DNA from: an uncultured bacterium
Lineage (GTDB): Bacteria > Bacillota > Clostridia > Oscillospirales > Acutalibacteraceae
Length of the DNA stretch: 64,000 nt
Reading direction: 5' to 3'
Assembly (NCBI GenBank): GCA_934875675.1
Contig: CAKXIK010000007.1
Coordinates: 16,802 to 80,801 of the forward strand
Shown in pieces: positions 1 to 8,395 of the stretch. Position 1 is the first letter of the stretch, and each line of letters begins with the position of its first letter. The notes under the pieces were generated by a model. The model was given only the letters and a program-made list of their open reading frames with translations, had not been told where the DNA came from and searched no databases. The position numbers were made by a program, and so were the translations under genes.

Positions 1-143
1 GTAATTTCACCGTCAGTGCCATAGATTGTAATGGAAGAATCTGAATTAGCTGCAGAAGAAGCATTCTCGGCATAAGCCGCCATGGGAAGAGAGACAATGA
101 GCATCACACAGCAAAGAAGAGCACAAACAACCCGTTTAACCAT
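1..143 (-). CDS. Secreted protein of unknown function (5' part only)
   Basis: Only the first 47 codons lie in the window; the gene runs off the left edge. The protein opens with MVKRVVCALLCCVMLIVSLP and then MAAYAENA, a clear type I signal peptide with a basic start, a hydrophobic core and a likely AYA cleavage site near residue 25, followed by a Ser/Ala-rich mature start. I chose the ATG nine bases after an AGGAGG site; another in-frame ATG abuts the Shine-Dalgarno and is unlikely. Too little of the mature protein is present to assign a family. It is inferred to be exported or surface-associated. Confidence 0.75.
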   Translation of the reverse strand, partial: MVKRVVCALLCCVMLIVSLPMAAYAENASSAANSDSSITIYGTDGEI

Positions 144-246
144 AATATTCATCCTCCTTTATTTTGCGATGTGCATAAAAAACACATCACTAAATAAAAC
201 GATTTTCATCGTCAATTTGTGACATGTTTTTAGGAGGTATAAATTT

Positions 247-924
247 TTATTTTAATGGAATAGATTCAGCAATAGCAATTAAATTTTCTTCAGAAATGTT
301 ACCGCAAACCATATAGGTATAGGTACTGGTTTTCCATAGTAAGTATTGCTGATTCGTTGTCTTCACATAGGCTGCGGAATACCCCTGAATCAATAATGAT
401 GTCATTACAGAACTTTCTGTGTCAATAAAATACTGATCATTATCGACGATAGATTGAGTAAGAGTGACCCATTTATTTGTTATATTAGTATACTTTGTGT
501 AATGGTCATAACTTGTGGTACTTTCTGTATGCAAAGTAAAGCCTTCTGGTAAAAACGTAGGGTAACAAGGCTCAATATCTATTTGTGAGGTTGAGTGAGA
601 AAAAAACAGAGAAGAAAACTTTTCGTAAACCGTAATCAAAAAGTTTGGGTCCGCTGCCGCTTTTACCCCAAAGGCAGTTCCGCAAAGCAACAAAAATGCA
701 AGTGCAAAGCTGGCAACACAGCGGCCAATGGATTGATACCCGAAGAAAAAATTCCGCACAGAATGCTTTTGTGTTGAGATCATCTTTTCCATTTTCTTTT
801 CAAAAGCAGGAGAAAAGGTAACTTCATCCAACTGGGAATCGTCGGGAAGTTCAGAAAGCCGTTCTTGCTCCGAAAGCGTTAAAGCCTTTTTCAAAATCCG
901 GTCTTCTTCTGAGGAATGATACAT
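247..924 (-). CDS. DUF4367-type membrane protein, anti-sigma-factor-like
   Basis: A 225-residue protein. The N-terminal 65 residues are charged and cytoplasmic-like, one membrane segment follows (around RCVASFALAFLLLCGTAFGV), then an extracytoplasmic domain with the pattern PTFLPEGF and a C-terminal 'TYMVCGNISEENLIAIAESI', typical of DUF4367 proteins that often act as anti-sigma factors or surface sensors. The frame is open further upstream, but that would start inside a terminator hairpin. The ATG at 924 follows GGTGATGAG and is preferred. No sigma factor gene lies next to it, so the usual partner is missing here. Family assignment is from motif memory; the regulatory role is inferred. Confidence 0.65.
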   Translation of the reverse strand: MYHSSEEDRILKKALTLSEQERLSELPDDSQLDEVTFSPAFEKKMEKMISTQKHSVRNFFFGYQSIGRCVASFALAFLLLCGTAFGVKAAADPNFLITVYEKFSSLFFSHSTSQIDIEPCYPTFLPEGFTLHTESTTSYDHYTKYTNITNKWVTLTQSIVDNDQYFIDTESSVMTSLLIQGYSAAYVKTTNQQYLLWKTSTYTYMVCGNISEENLIAIAESIPLK

Positions 925-1001
925 TTTCTCATCACCTGTCTTACAAGATCGGTGCTTTTGAATAACCAAAAAGCACAAATTTTTCCTCAATTGATAAAAG
1001 G

Positions 1002-1039
1002 AAACCACTCTTTAAATATAACGATTCAAAGAGTGGTTT
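1002..1039 (-). terminator. Hairpin downstream of the nucleosidase gene
   Basis: A 12-bp perfect inverted repeat (AAACCACTCTTT at 1002-1013 and AAAGAGTGGTTT at 1028-1039) with a 14-nt loop lies 58 bases past the stop of the minus-strand nucleosidase gene and before the DUF4367 gene. The following T-run on the minus strand is weak, so it may also be a processing hairpin. Confidence 0.55.
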
Positions 1040-1096
1040 TGTGACAAGATTTGGATTAAATTCCGAAAAAAATATAAATTAACTTTTCACGGATAA

Positions 1097-1777
1097 TTAA
1101 AGAATTTCTTGAATCAGGCGGTCGGTAATTTCCAGACAAAGCTCGGCAGACTGGCTGACTTGATTTCGGAATTCATCGGCTCCTCCGGTTACAGCGTCGG
1201 AAACCGTCTTAATAAACAGGCAGGGAACCATACTCCGGTTGCAGGTGAGCGCAATTGCCGCGGATTCCATTTCGCAGATATCAGCACCAAATGCGGTGTG
1301 CAGTTGATGCTTTTGCTCTTGGCCGTCCAAAAACTTATCCCCAGAAGCGCAGGTTACTTTTTTGAGAGAGGGGCAAATCCGGAGCGCTTTTTCTACCAAC
1401 TCCGGTGTTGCGGGAATATAAATGCTTGGATAATTCAGATATCGTCCCACCTCACAATGATCGAGTGCAGAGGTGTCAAAATCATAGTGCACGATGCGGT
1501 CAATAATACAGGTTTTTGCAAGGCTCATTTCCGGGGTCAGCCCACCGACCACGCCAAAGTTCACCACAAGCTCCACCGCAAACTGAGAGATTAAAAACTG
1601 CGTTCCAGCGGCAGCGGCAATCTCCCCTGCCCCACAGTCCAGCACAAGCAGAGTGTATTTTTCTGTTTGATATTTTTTTACACGATAGCCGGGAAATGAA
1701 AGCTCTTCCAGTTGACTGCCGTATTTATTCAGAATTGCCTGAATTTCTACTGCAACTACCATTCCAATATTCTTCAT
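1097..1777 (-). CDS. mtnN: 5'-methylthioadenosine/S-adenosylhomocysteine nucleosidase-type protein
   Basis: A 226-residue protein of the purine/nucleoside phosphorylase superfamily (PNP_UDP_1). Visible hallmarks are the N-terminal 'MKNIGMVVAVE' strand, the glycine-rich 'NFGVVGGL' loop, 'CEMESAAIA' (the ribose-binding Met-Glu of the MTAN family) and 'VSDA' with the catalytic Asp near residue 192. The enzyme hydrolyses the N-glycosidic bond of MTA/SAH, releasing adenine in the activated methyl cycle. It acts in the cytoplasm. The start has modest upstream SD sequence (AAAGGACG). A related nucleosidase specificity, for example futalosine hydrolase, cannot be excluded. It stands alone, divergent from the glycosidase gene. 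Confidence 0.85.
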   Translation of the reverse strand: MKNIGMVVAVEIQAILNKYGSQLEELSFPGYRVKKYQTEKYTLLVLDCGAGEIAAAAGTQFLISQFAVELVVNFGVVGGLTPEMSLAKTCIIDRIVHYDFDTSALDHCEVGRYLNYPSIYIPATPELVEKALRICPSLKKVTCASGDKFLDGQEQKHQLHTAFGADICEMESAAIALTCNRSMVPCLFIKTVSDAVTGGADEFRNQVSQSAELCLEITDRLIQEIL

Positions 1778-2083
1778 TCTTAAACGTCCTTTCCGGTTTT
1801 GAAGTTCCTGTGTGAATCTTTCTGCTGATAATCATAGCATAGCGACTTTAAATCTGCAACCAAAACGAACCAATCATCAATCTGAAGATAAAAATGAACA
1901 TTCTAAATTAATAAAAAAGAGAACCGGTTGCGCGTTTTTTGCGTTTTTGGTATTTTGTATCTGCATAATTCTACATATATATATAAGGAAAGAAAAGCGG
2001 ATTAATTCGTCAGATCAAGACGAAAATTTGCATTCTCCGGTTCGCTGATTTGAATCTTATTTATCTGAAGGAGTGTGAGTGGC
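1778..2083. other. Intergenic region with a repeated leader element
   Basis: About 300 bases between divergent genes. A 78-codon open frame from 1812 has no ribosome-binding site and looks spurious. A CATAAT -10-like box at 1964-1969 is followed at 1971-1997 by a TATATATAAGGAAAGAAA element that recurs before the MATE gene at 3433-3454, so this is probably the promoter and 5' leader of the LysM-GH18 gene. Confidence 0.4.
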
Positions 2084-3361
2084 GTGACCATTGTTGTGGT
2101 ACAAAACGGAGATACCGCGTGGACCATTGCACGGCAATATGGGGTTTCCCTGCAAAGATTAATTTCAGACAACGGGCTGGAGAGACCGGGTCAGCTGGCA
2201 CCGGGGCAGGCGCTCTTAATTTTAAAACCGGCAGAAACCTATACGGTTCGTGTCGGAGATACTCTTTTTTTCATTGCACGTCAATTTGGCACCACGCCGA
2301 TTGCCTTGATGCGGAACAACCCATGGCTGACCGCACAACCAGAACTTTTGCCGGGAAGAGAACTTACCATCCGGTTCGAGGATCAACCGCAGAGACCGGC
2401 ACGCATTAACGGATACGCTTATCCTTATATTTCACAGGCGTTGCTGCGCAGAGAGCTTCCCTTTTTAAGCTCCCTTACCATCTTTGGATATGGTTTTACG
2501 GATTCGGGGGCGCTGATTCCACCAGACGACGAACCTCTGATTGAACAGGCAAAAAAATTTAATGTGGCACCGGTTCTGCTGCTTTCCTCTATTACCGAGA
2601 CAGGCAACTTTAGTTCAGAGCGTGCCAGCCGTCTTTTTGAAGAACCTGCTCTGCAGGCAACCGTGCTCCGCGAACTGACAGAGGTAATGCATCAAAAAGG
2701 GTATCGCGGACTCGATATTGATTTTGAGTATGTTCGGCCGGAGGATGCGGAAGCTTTTTTGGCGTTTATTCAGAATGCCGCCAAAATCATGCATGAAAAC
2801 GGGTTCTTTGTCCATGTGGATCTGGCACCCAAAACGGCTGCCGGACAAAAAGGGCTGCTTTATGAGGCACATGATTATGCGGCAATCGGTGCAGCAGCCG
2901 ATACCGTTTTGCTTATGACATATGAATGGGGCTATACCTATGGTCCTCCAATGGCAATTGCACCGCTGAATCAGGTTGCACGCGTGGTAGACTATGCCAA
3001 AACAGCAATACCAGTGGAAAAAATATTGCTCGGTGTTCCGAATTATGCCTATGATTGGACACTTCCATTTGAAAAAGGGTTGAGTCGTGCCGTCACAATC
3101 GGAAATCAATATGCAGTGGTGGTTGCTGGGCGCTATGCATCCCAGATTCAATATGATTCCATTGCACAATCCCCGTTTTTTTATTACCGTGCTGCGGTTA
3201 ACGATCATGTGGTGTGGTTTGAGGATGTGCGAAGCATCCGGGCAAAAATGAATCTGGCCACAGAAAATGGATTGCTTGGACTGGGTTATTGGAATTTAAT
3301 GCGCCCGTTTGCACAAAATTGGTCGCTTTTAAATGTTACCTTTACACCGCAGCGGAATTAG
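2084..3361 (+). CDS. LysM-repeat glycoside hydrolase family 18 (YaaH/SleL-like spore cortex hydrolase)
   Basis: Two LysM modules (residues about 3-45 and 50-95, each with the 'GDTxxxIARQ' pattern) precede a GH18 TIM barrel. The catalytic DxxDxDxE motif appears as 'GLDIDFEYV', and 'LMTYEWG' is the strand with the substrate-binding Tyr. Members of this family (SleL/YaaH) bind peptidoglycan through LysM and cleave spore cortex muramic-delta-lactam glycan. There is no signal peptide, which is normal for spore-coat-delivered SleL-like proteins. AAGGAG at 2068-2073 suits the GTG at 2084 (10-base spacing) better than the in-frame GTG at 2075. A spore role is inferred from the family. Confidence 0.85.
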   Translation: MTIVVVQNGDTAWTIARQYGVSLQRLISDNGLERPGQLAPGQALLILKPAETYTVRVGDTLFFIARQFGTTPIALMRNNPWLTAQPELLPGRELTIRFEDQPQRPARINGYAYPYISQALLRRELPFLSSLTIFGYGFTDSGALIPPDDEPLIEQAKKFNVAPVLLLSSITETGNFSSERASRLFEEPALQATVLRELTEVMHQKGYRGLDIDFEYVRPEDAEAFLAFIQNAAKIMHENGFFVHVDLAPKTAAGQKGLLYEAHDYAAIGAAADTVLLMTYEWGYTYGPPMAIAPLNQVARVVDYAKTAIPVEKILLGVPNYAYDWTLPFEKGLSRAVTIGNQYAVVVAGRYASQIQYDSIAQSPFFYYRAAVNDHVVWFEDVRSIRAKMNLATENGLLGLGYWNLMRPFAQNWSLLNVTFTPQRN

Positions 3362-3396
3362 CGGGGGGGGGGGGTAACCAAAAAACAAATTGTTGA

Positions 3397-3425
3397 TTGA
3401 CTTATTCTCCGCTTTTGCTTACAAT
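3397..3425 (+). promoter_or_regulatory. Sigma-A-type promoter for the MATE gene
   Basis: TTGACT at 3397 and TACAAT at 3420 with exactly 17 bases between. The transcript would carry the TATATATAAGGAAAGAAA leader element and a small CCGCAG/CTGCGG hairpin near 3500 before the gene. Confidence 0.65.
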
Positions 3426-3542
3426 AAAATCCTACCTATATATAAGGAAAGAAAGTTGTATCTTTAAGGTTTGCAAAACGACAACTTCGGCACGCGAAAA
3501 CCGCAGAAAAATCTGCGGTGCAATGGAAAGGAAACAGCCAAA

Positions 3543-4907
3543 ATGAAGAACAAAACAACCGTTCAGGATTTGACCCAGGGAAAACCGATGAAGCTTTTGC
3601 TTGGTTTTGCCGTTCCGCTTGTGTTCGGACTGCTGTTTCAGCAATTTTATAACCTTGCCGATACGGTGATTGTTGGCCAAACGCTTGGTACGGATGCTTT
3701 GGCGGCAGTTGGCTCCACCGGTTCCATTAATTTTTTAATTATCGGCTTTTGCATTGGGCTGTGCACCGGGTTTTCCATTCCCGTTGCACAGCAGTTTGGT
3801 GCAGGAGATGAAAAAGCACTGAGAAGATTTGCGGCAAACGGAATTTGGCTTTCGGCGGTGTTTGCAGTGGGAATCACCGTTCTGGTTTTGCTGCTGTGCC
3901 GTCCGATTCTGCAAATAATGCGCACACCGGACAACATTTTTGAAGATTCTTTTTCTTATATCTTTGTTATTTTTCTTGGAATTCCGGCAACCTTTCTTTA
4001 CAATCTTCTTGCAAGCTTCATCCGTTCTTTGGGAGACAGCAAAACACCAGTTTTTATTCTTACCGGTGCGGCACTGCTTAACATTGTGCTGGATTTGCTG
4101 TTTATTCTGGTTTTGCACTGGGGAGTTGCCGGTGCAGCGCTGGCCACGGTGATTTCACAGGTGATCGCGGGACTTGCCTGCCTTTGGTTTGTTGTGGCAA
4201 AAGTTCCACTGCTGCATATGAAAAAAGAGGAGTGGAAGCTGGACAAGCCCACTCTGCGTATTCTGTGTGCCATGGGTTTGCCAATGGGGCTGCAATATTC
4301 CATTACAGCGATCGGCAGTGTGGTGCTGCAAACATCCGTCAATGCGCTCGGTTCACTTGCAGTGGCAGCAGTTTCCACCGCGAATAAAATCGGCAGCTTT
4401 TTTACCTGCATTTACGATGCGCTCGGTTCCACCATGGCAACTTACGGAGGTCAGAATGTGGGTGCACGCAAGCTGGATCGGGTGGAACGCGGATTAAAGG
4501 ATTGTATTTTGCTGGGAGCGGTTTATTCGGTGTTTGCTCTGGCAATCATCTTATCGGTGGGAAAATATTTGCCGCAGATGTTTGTTGCCAATGCGGATCC
4601 CGTGCTTTATGATATGGCATTTCAGGTGTTGCTGTATAATGCATTCTTTTACTTTCCGCTTGCGCTGGTCAATATTATTCGTTTTATGGTGCAGGGTCTT
4701 GGGTTCAGCAAGCTGGCAGTACTGGCGGGTGTTTGCGAAATGGCTGCACGCGCAATTGCAGGGTTTGTGCTGGTTCCGATGTTTGGCTTTACCGCAGTTG
4801 GCTTTGCCAGCCCGCTTGCATGGGTTGCTGCCGATGTATTCTTAATTTATGCCTATCGTCGGGTTATGGGACAGCTCCGGATTACCATGGCGGAGACGCT
4901 ATCCTGA
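3543..4907 (+). CDS. MATE-family multidrug/Na+ efflux transporter
   Basis: A 454-residue membrane protein with about 12 hydrophobic segments. It begins 'MKNKTTVQDLTQGKPMKLLL', then 'FAVPLVFGLLFQQFYNLADT', the N-terminal MatE signature seen in NorM/DinF-type exporters. 'VGQTLGTDALAAVGSTG' completes the first half, and a second MatE repeat begins around 'LRILCAMGLPMGLQYSITA'. Such proteins export cationic drugs or metabolites by Na+ or H+ antiport. The ATG at 3543 follows GGAAAGGAAA; an in-frame extension to 3471 lacks an RBS and runs through a hairpin. Substrate unknown. Confidence 0.88.
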   Translation: MKNKTTVQDLTQGKPMKLLLGFAVPLVFGLLFQQFYNLADTVIVGQTLGTDALAAVGSTGSINFLIIGFCIGLCTGFSIPVAQQFGAGDEKALRRFAANGIWLSAVFAVGITVLVLLLCRPILQIMRTPDNIFEDSFSYIFVIFLGIPATFLYNLLASFIRSLGDSKTPVFILTGAALLNIVLDLLFILVLHWGVAGAALATVISQVIAGLACLWFVVAKVPLLHMKKEEWKLDKPTLRILCAMGLPMGLQYSITAIGSVVLQTSVNALGSLAVAAVSTANKIGSFFTCIYDALGSTMATYGGQNVGARKLDRVERGLKDCILLGAVYSVFALAIILSVGKYLPQMFVANADPVLYDMAFQVLLYNAFFYFPLALVNIIRFMVQGLGFSKLAVLAGVCEMAARAIAGFVLVPMFGFTAVGFASPLAWVAADVFLIYAYRRVMGQLRITMAETLS

Positions 4908-4948
4908 GACCGCAATTTTTTCTGCAAAAAATAAAAGAGTAAATTCCC

Positions 4949-4978
4949 TTGTGGACATGCCTGCGCATGATATATAAT
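4949..4978 (+). promoter_or_regulatory. Promoter for the esterase gene
   Basis: TTGTGG at 4949-4954 and a perfect TATAAT at 4973-4978, with an 18-base spacer, 46 bases before the esterase start. Confidence 0.55.
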
Positions 4979-5024
4979 GAAGCTATTCAATTTGAAAACA
5001 GGATTGAAAGGAATGGTTTAAATT

Positions 5025-5810
5025 ATGGCGCTGATGCATGTAGATTTCTTTTCCAATGTATTGGGGATGTCTGTGCAGATGGATGTAATTTTGCCGCAGG
5101 AAACCGTAGGTCAGATCGGAATGAAGGGAACCGCAGCAAAAAGCTTTCCCACGCTGTACCTTCTGCACGGTAAAAGCGATGACCATACCATCTGGCAGAG
5201 AAGAACCTCTATTGAACGTTATGTCAGCGATATGAATCTGGCAGTGGTAATGCCATCCACACACCTTGGCTGGTACACGGATATGGAATACGGAAACTGT
5301 TACTGGACATACCTTACACAGGAGCTGCCGCAGACCTGCCGCTCGTTTTTTCGCGGAATGTCGGAAAAGCGGGAGGATACCTTTGTGGCAGGGCTTTCCA
5401 TGGGTGGCTATGGTGCATTTAAGGCAGCGCTCAGTGCGCCGCAGACATTTTGTGCAGGGGCAAGCCTTTCCGGCGCGTTGGATGTGGCTGAATCCGTACA
5501 TGAGACGGTTATTGGTGAGCCAAAATATTGGTATTCCGTGTTCGGCGATCCCGACAAGGTAAAAAACAGCCCGAATGATTTGTTCTGGCTGGCGGAGCAG
5601 TGCAAACAAGGCGGAAACATGCCGCAGCTTTATCAATGGTGCGGAACGGAGGACTTTCTTTATTCGCAGAATATTCGCATGCGCGATCATCTGCGCGGAC
5701 TTGGTTATGATTTGACGTATGAAGAATCCGAGGGTGACCATAACTGGGAGTGCTGGGATCGAAAAATTCAGTCAGTGCTTCAGTGGTGGAAGCAATTGCG
5801 GGGAGAATAA
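5025..5810 (+). CDS. Alpha/beta-hydrolase esterase (tributyrin esterase/EstA type)
   Basis: A 261-residue esterase of the PF00756 (esterase D / S-formylglutathione hydrolase-like) family. Visible features are 'PTLYLLHGKSDDHTIW' (oxyanion HG loop), the nucleophile elbow 'GLSMGGYGA' with catalytic Ser, 'CGTEDFLY' carrying the acidic residue, and 'GDHNWECWD' with the catalytic His. No signal peptide, so cytoplasmic. Related enzymes hydrolyse short-chain esters. The start follows GAAAGG at suitable distance. It is followed 32 bases later by a lipoprotein gene and could be co-transcribed with it. Confidence 0.85.
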   Translation: MALMHVDFFSNVLGMSVQMDVILPQETVGQIGMKGTAAKSFPTLYLLHGKSDDHTIWQRRTSIERYVSDMNLAVVMPSTHLGWYTDMEYGNCYWTYLTQELPQTCRSFFRGMSEKREDTFVAGLSMGGYGAFKAALSAPQTFCAGASLSGALDVAESVHETVIGEPKYWYSVFGDPDKVKNSPNDLFWLAEQCKQGGNMPQLYQWCGTEDFLYSQNIRMRDHLRGLGYDLTYEESEGDHNWECWDRKIQSVLQWWKQLRGE

Positions 5811-5842
5811 GGAAATTCGTGTCCTAAGAAAGGTTTATGATC

Positions 5843-6259
5843 ATGAGAAAAAAGAAGATTGCGTTAGTTTCTGTGTTGGCGGCCATCATGCTGGTTTTTG
5901 GCGGATGCTTTGTCAATGTTGATCTTGCAGATTCGTTTGACGAAAGTGCGGTAATTGAGAAAGGCAAAGAATTTGTAACGATGCTTAATGAGGATGATTA
6001 TGAAGCATGTGCGGAATGGTTCAGTGATACCATGAAGGAAGAAGCGGATGCTGAGGATTTGCACAAAATTGTGCAAGACAAAATCGGCGATCCCGGCGCA
6101 TTTGAATCCTTCACGGATATTTCAGCTTCGGGTACCTCGCAGGACGGAAAGGACTACGCAATCTGTGTGGTCTTGGCAAAGTACGAAAATAAGGAAAAAG
6201 TACAATATAATGTAACGTTTGACACAGATATGAAGATTGCAGGGTTTTACTGTAAATAA
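5843..6259 (+). CDS. DUF3887-type lipoprotein
   Basis: A 138-residue protein starting 'MRKKKIALVSVLAAIMLVFG' then GCF, a lipobox with the lipidated Cys near residue 22. The mature part has the DUF3887 look: 'GKEFVTMLNEDDYEACAEWF' and a C-terminal strand pair ending 'KIAGFYCK', resembling small NTF2-like extracytoplasmic domains. Function unknown. Two in-frame ATGs exist (5837, 5843); the second has better spacing from AAAGG. It is followed directly by a strong terminator. Confidence 0.7.
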   Translation: MRKKKIALVSVLAAIMLVFGGCFVNVDLADSFDESAVIEKGKEFVTMLNEDDYEACAEWFSDTMKEEADAEDLHKIVQDKIGDPGAFESFTDISASGTSQDGKDYAICVVLAKYENKEKVQYNVTFDTDMKIAGFYCK

Positions 6260-6267
6260 ACCATGAA

Positions 6268-6299
6268 AAACGACCACCCAGTTAGGGTGGTCGTTTTTT
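6268..6299 (+). terminator. Rho-independent terminator
   Basis: ACGACCACCC / GGGTGGTCGT stem with a short AGTTA loop and a TTTTTT tail, nine bases after the DUF3887 stop. Confidence 0.92.
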
Positions 6300-6767
6300 G
6301 TACAATTAACAGGATATATAATTTGATTGTCCGCAATATTACTCAAATTTACTGAATCATATTTTTGTGAAATGCTTTTGGCTCTGAACTGTTTTTTTAA
6401 TCATAAACCGGCTTTTAACCGCTGATTCACACCAATTAAGATGAATATTTGCTGAATTTATGCAGGGGTGTTATAATTGCCAAAAAACGCAGTCCTCTGC
6501 GGTAAAATCATACTCAAGGGAAAAACTGGAATCTAAAATATGGCAAAAAGTTAGTTTTATTGTATAATTATTCATCATAATACAAAGGTTACATTCTTGT
6601 AACCTTTTACTTTCTAACAAAATAACCAAATAGCGCAGGGGAATAAATGGAAAATACGCGAAAATCATCGCGAAATTTGCCTAAAAAACGGCTGTTTGAG
6701 GCAGCCTTTGCGTTACATTATTTCGTATGTTTTGTGCAAATTTACAAAAGCCTGATTAAATTTCTTC
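6300..6767. other. AT-rich intergenic region
   Basis: About 470 bases without a convincing gene. Short open frames on both strands (6471-6668 minus, 6647-6862 plus) lack ribosome-binding sites and have no recognisable composition. The only clear signal is the promoter at its right end. Confidence 0.5.
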
Positions 6768-6796
6768 TTGACACCGAAAAAGAAAATGAATATAAT
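6768..6796 (+). promoter_or_regulatory. Consensus sigma-A promoter
   Basis: Perfect TTGACA (6768-6773) and perfect TATAAT (6791-6796) with 17 bases between, 82 bases upstream of the G5/3D gene. This predicts strong vegetative expression. Confidence 0.85.
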
Positions 6797-6878
6797 GACC
6801 TCATCACAAGAATAATATTCATACCGAACGAGTACTCACGATTCGTTCCAAAAAAATTGTGATGTTAAGGAGTTTATT

Positions 6879-8012
6879 ATGTTTCACTTCGATCATGCCA
6901 AAACGAAGCTGAGAAGCTTTCTCCGCGTGCGCGTTCTGGTTGCGATCCTCCTCTCCGGTGTGTGTGCGGCATCTGTGTTTGCCGTTTCATCGCGTACACG
7001 GCTGGTCACAGTGGTTGACGGAGAAAACACCGTAACCATGATGACGATGCAAACAAATAACGACCAGATTCTCAAACAGGCCGGGGTCACGATGAAGCAG
7101 AATGACCGCGTCATCGAAACCGCAGCAGAAGGAAATGTTCTCACGCTCGAGGTTAACCGTGCCATAGAGGTGAGTGTGGAGGCCGATGGCCAAACAAAAG
7201 AAGTTGTGCTTTATGAGGGCAGCGTGGCGGATGCACTTGCAGCTGCCGGTGTGGCTGCCGGTGATCAGGATGTTTGCAGCACCTCTCTGGATTGTGCGCT
7301 GATAGACGGAATGTCTATTTCTTTGGATCGCGTGGAATACCGCGACGTCACCGACGTGGAAAAGATTGATTACGAAGAAGAGCGCAAGGAAGACAAAACG
7401 ATTCTCAAGGGAAAAACAAAAATATATCAATACGGAATGCAGGGCGAGCGCACGATTGTAACGCGTGAAAAGCTGGTCAATGGCGTTGTGGTTTCCACCG
7501 AGGTAATCAGCGATGAGGTGACCAAACAGCCGCTGAATAAGATTGTGCTTGTCGGAACCAAAGTGGTTGCGCAGACGCTGACGGTAAAAAAACAGACGTC
7601 CACCGCAACAAACACCGCAACGGTGGGCGGCGGTGCAATTCCTTCTTCGGCCTCTTGGCGGGCAAAAGTCAACAGCGATGGAACGCTGATCGATCATGAG
7701 GGAAACCCCGTGAGCTATCAGGGTGTGATGAATGGGCGGGCAACCGCTTATTATGCTCCGGCGGGTGCGGGAACCTCAACCGGCAGAAAAGCACAATATG
7801 GTGTTGTTGCGGTCAATCCCAAGGTGATACCCTACGGTACCAAACTTTATATCTGCTCTGCTGACGGTTCTGTTGTTTATGGCTATGCCATTGCAGGAGA
7901 TACAGGCGGGACACTGATGTCGGGTTCGGTTCTGGTGGATTTGTATTACAACAACTATTCCCAGTGCTGCTGGTTTGGCTCCAAGCGAATGAATGTTTAT
8001 ATTCTGAGCTGA
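6879..8012 (+). CDS. DUF348/G5/3D-domain cell-wall protein (YabE/Rpf-like)
   Basis: A 377-residue exported protein. An N-terminal membrane segment (LVAILLSGVCAASVFAV) precedes two ubiquitin-like DUF348 units (about residues 42-80 and 95-140), a G5-like region (about 150-225), a Thr-rich linker and a C-terminal 3D domain. The 3D domain shows 'GRATAYYAPAGAGTSTGRKA', 'GVVAVNPKVIPYGT' and 'AGDTGG', holding the three catalytic-type aspartates or their equivalents found in MltA/Rpf-like folds. Bacillus YabE relatives are cell-wall lytic or resuscitation-promoting proteins. The strong upstream promoter fits growth-phase expression. The start has AAGGAG seven bases before it. Confidence 0.85.
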   Translation: MFHFDHAKTKLRSFLRVRVLVAILLSGVCAASVFAVSSRTRLVTVVDGENTVTMMTMQTNNDQILKQAGVTMKQNDRVIETAAEGNVLTLEVNRAIEVSVEADGQTKEVVLYEGSVADALAAAGVAAGDQDVCSTSLDCALIDGMSISLDRVEYRDVTDVEKIDYEEERKEDKTILKGKTKIYQYGMQGERTIVTREKLVNGVVVSTEVISDEVTKQPLNKIVLVGTKVVAQTLTVKKQTSTATNTATVGGGAIPSSASWRAKVNSDGTLIDHEGNPVSYQGVMNGRATAYYAPAGAGTSTGRKAQYGVVAVNPKVIPYGTKLYICSADGSVVYGYAIAGDTGGTLMSGSVLVDLYYNNYSQCCWFGSKRMNVYILS

Positions 8013-8033
8013 GCAGAAAACGATTCAAATGTG

Positions 8034-8066
8034 CTGCTGCGAGAATTTCGCAGCAGTTTTTATTTT
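8034..8066 (+). terminator. Rho-independent terminator
   Basis: CTGCTGCGA / TCGCAGCAG nine-base-pair stem with a GAATT loop and a TTTTTATTTT tail, about 20 bases after the 3D-domain gene. Confidence 0.9.
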
Positions 8067-8270
8067 GTTCCGCGATCCGTGCAAATACTAATTTTCTTGA
8101 AACGAAAACGGTATCAAAAGAAGAGTAAGACGCAAAAGCAAGCGATGTGAATTGTAATTTCAACCAAACAGAACTATAAAATTTTGCACGATTCTATCTT
8201 TCTCGGGGATTTTTGCATAAGCAATTCTAAATTTTTTTGTAAATAATATAATCTTCCGTACGAAAAACCA

Positions 8271-8299
8271 TTGCCATTTTCAGAAAAAAGGTGTATGAT
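8271..8299 (+). promoter_or_regulatory. Promoter for queT
   Basis: TTGCCA at 8271 and TATGAT at 8294, spacer 17. It gives a leader of about 90 bases before queT, long enough for a riboswitch. Confidence 0.6.
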
Positions 8300-8305
8300 A
8301 GTTGA

Positions 8306-8391
8306 GCCTGTAAAGTAATCAGCTTTGCGGACGGTCTGTCGCAACATCCTGACCGGGCGTTTTTTTCGCCCAAAAAAACTACGGAGGAATT
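8306..8391 (+). promoter_or_regulatory. Candidate structured leader (possible preQ1-type riboswitch) of queT
   Basis: Between the promoter and the start there is a CGGTC/GACCG stem (8332-8336 with 8351-8355) whose loop contains TCCT (8347-8350). A GGGCG-T7-CGCCC hairpin (8355-8371), an A7 stretch and the Shine-Dalgarno GGAGGA (8383-8388) follow. The loop TCCT can pair with AGGA of the Shine-Dalgarno, an arrangement like preQ1-II pseudoknots. QueT is a queuosine-precursor transporter and is often preQ1-controlled. I could not match any known preQ1 consensus fully, so the class is unassigned. Confidence 0.35.
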
Positions 8392-8395
8392 AAAT

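Noticed and set aside
1812..2048. 78-codon plus-strand frame before the LysM-GH18 gene
   Set aside because: No ribosome-binding site, AT-rich low-complexity product, and it overlaps the likely promoter.
6471..6862. Short frames in the gap before the G5/3D gene
   Set aside because: No Shine-Dalgarno, no recognisable domain, one of them covers the consensus promoter.
8355..8371. GGGCG-T7-CGCCC hairpin as a terminator before queT
   Set aside because: The T-run is in the loop and not after the stem; A residues follow. It is better read as part of the leader fold.
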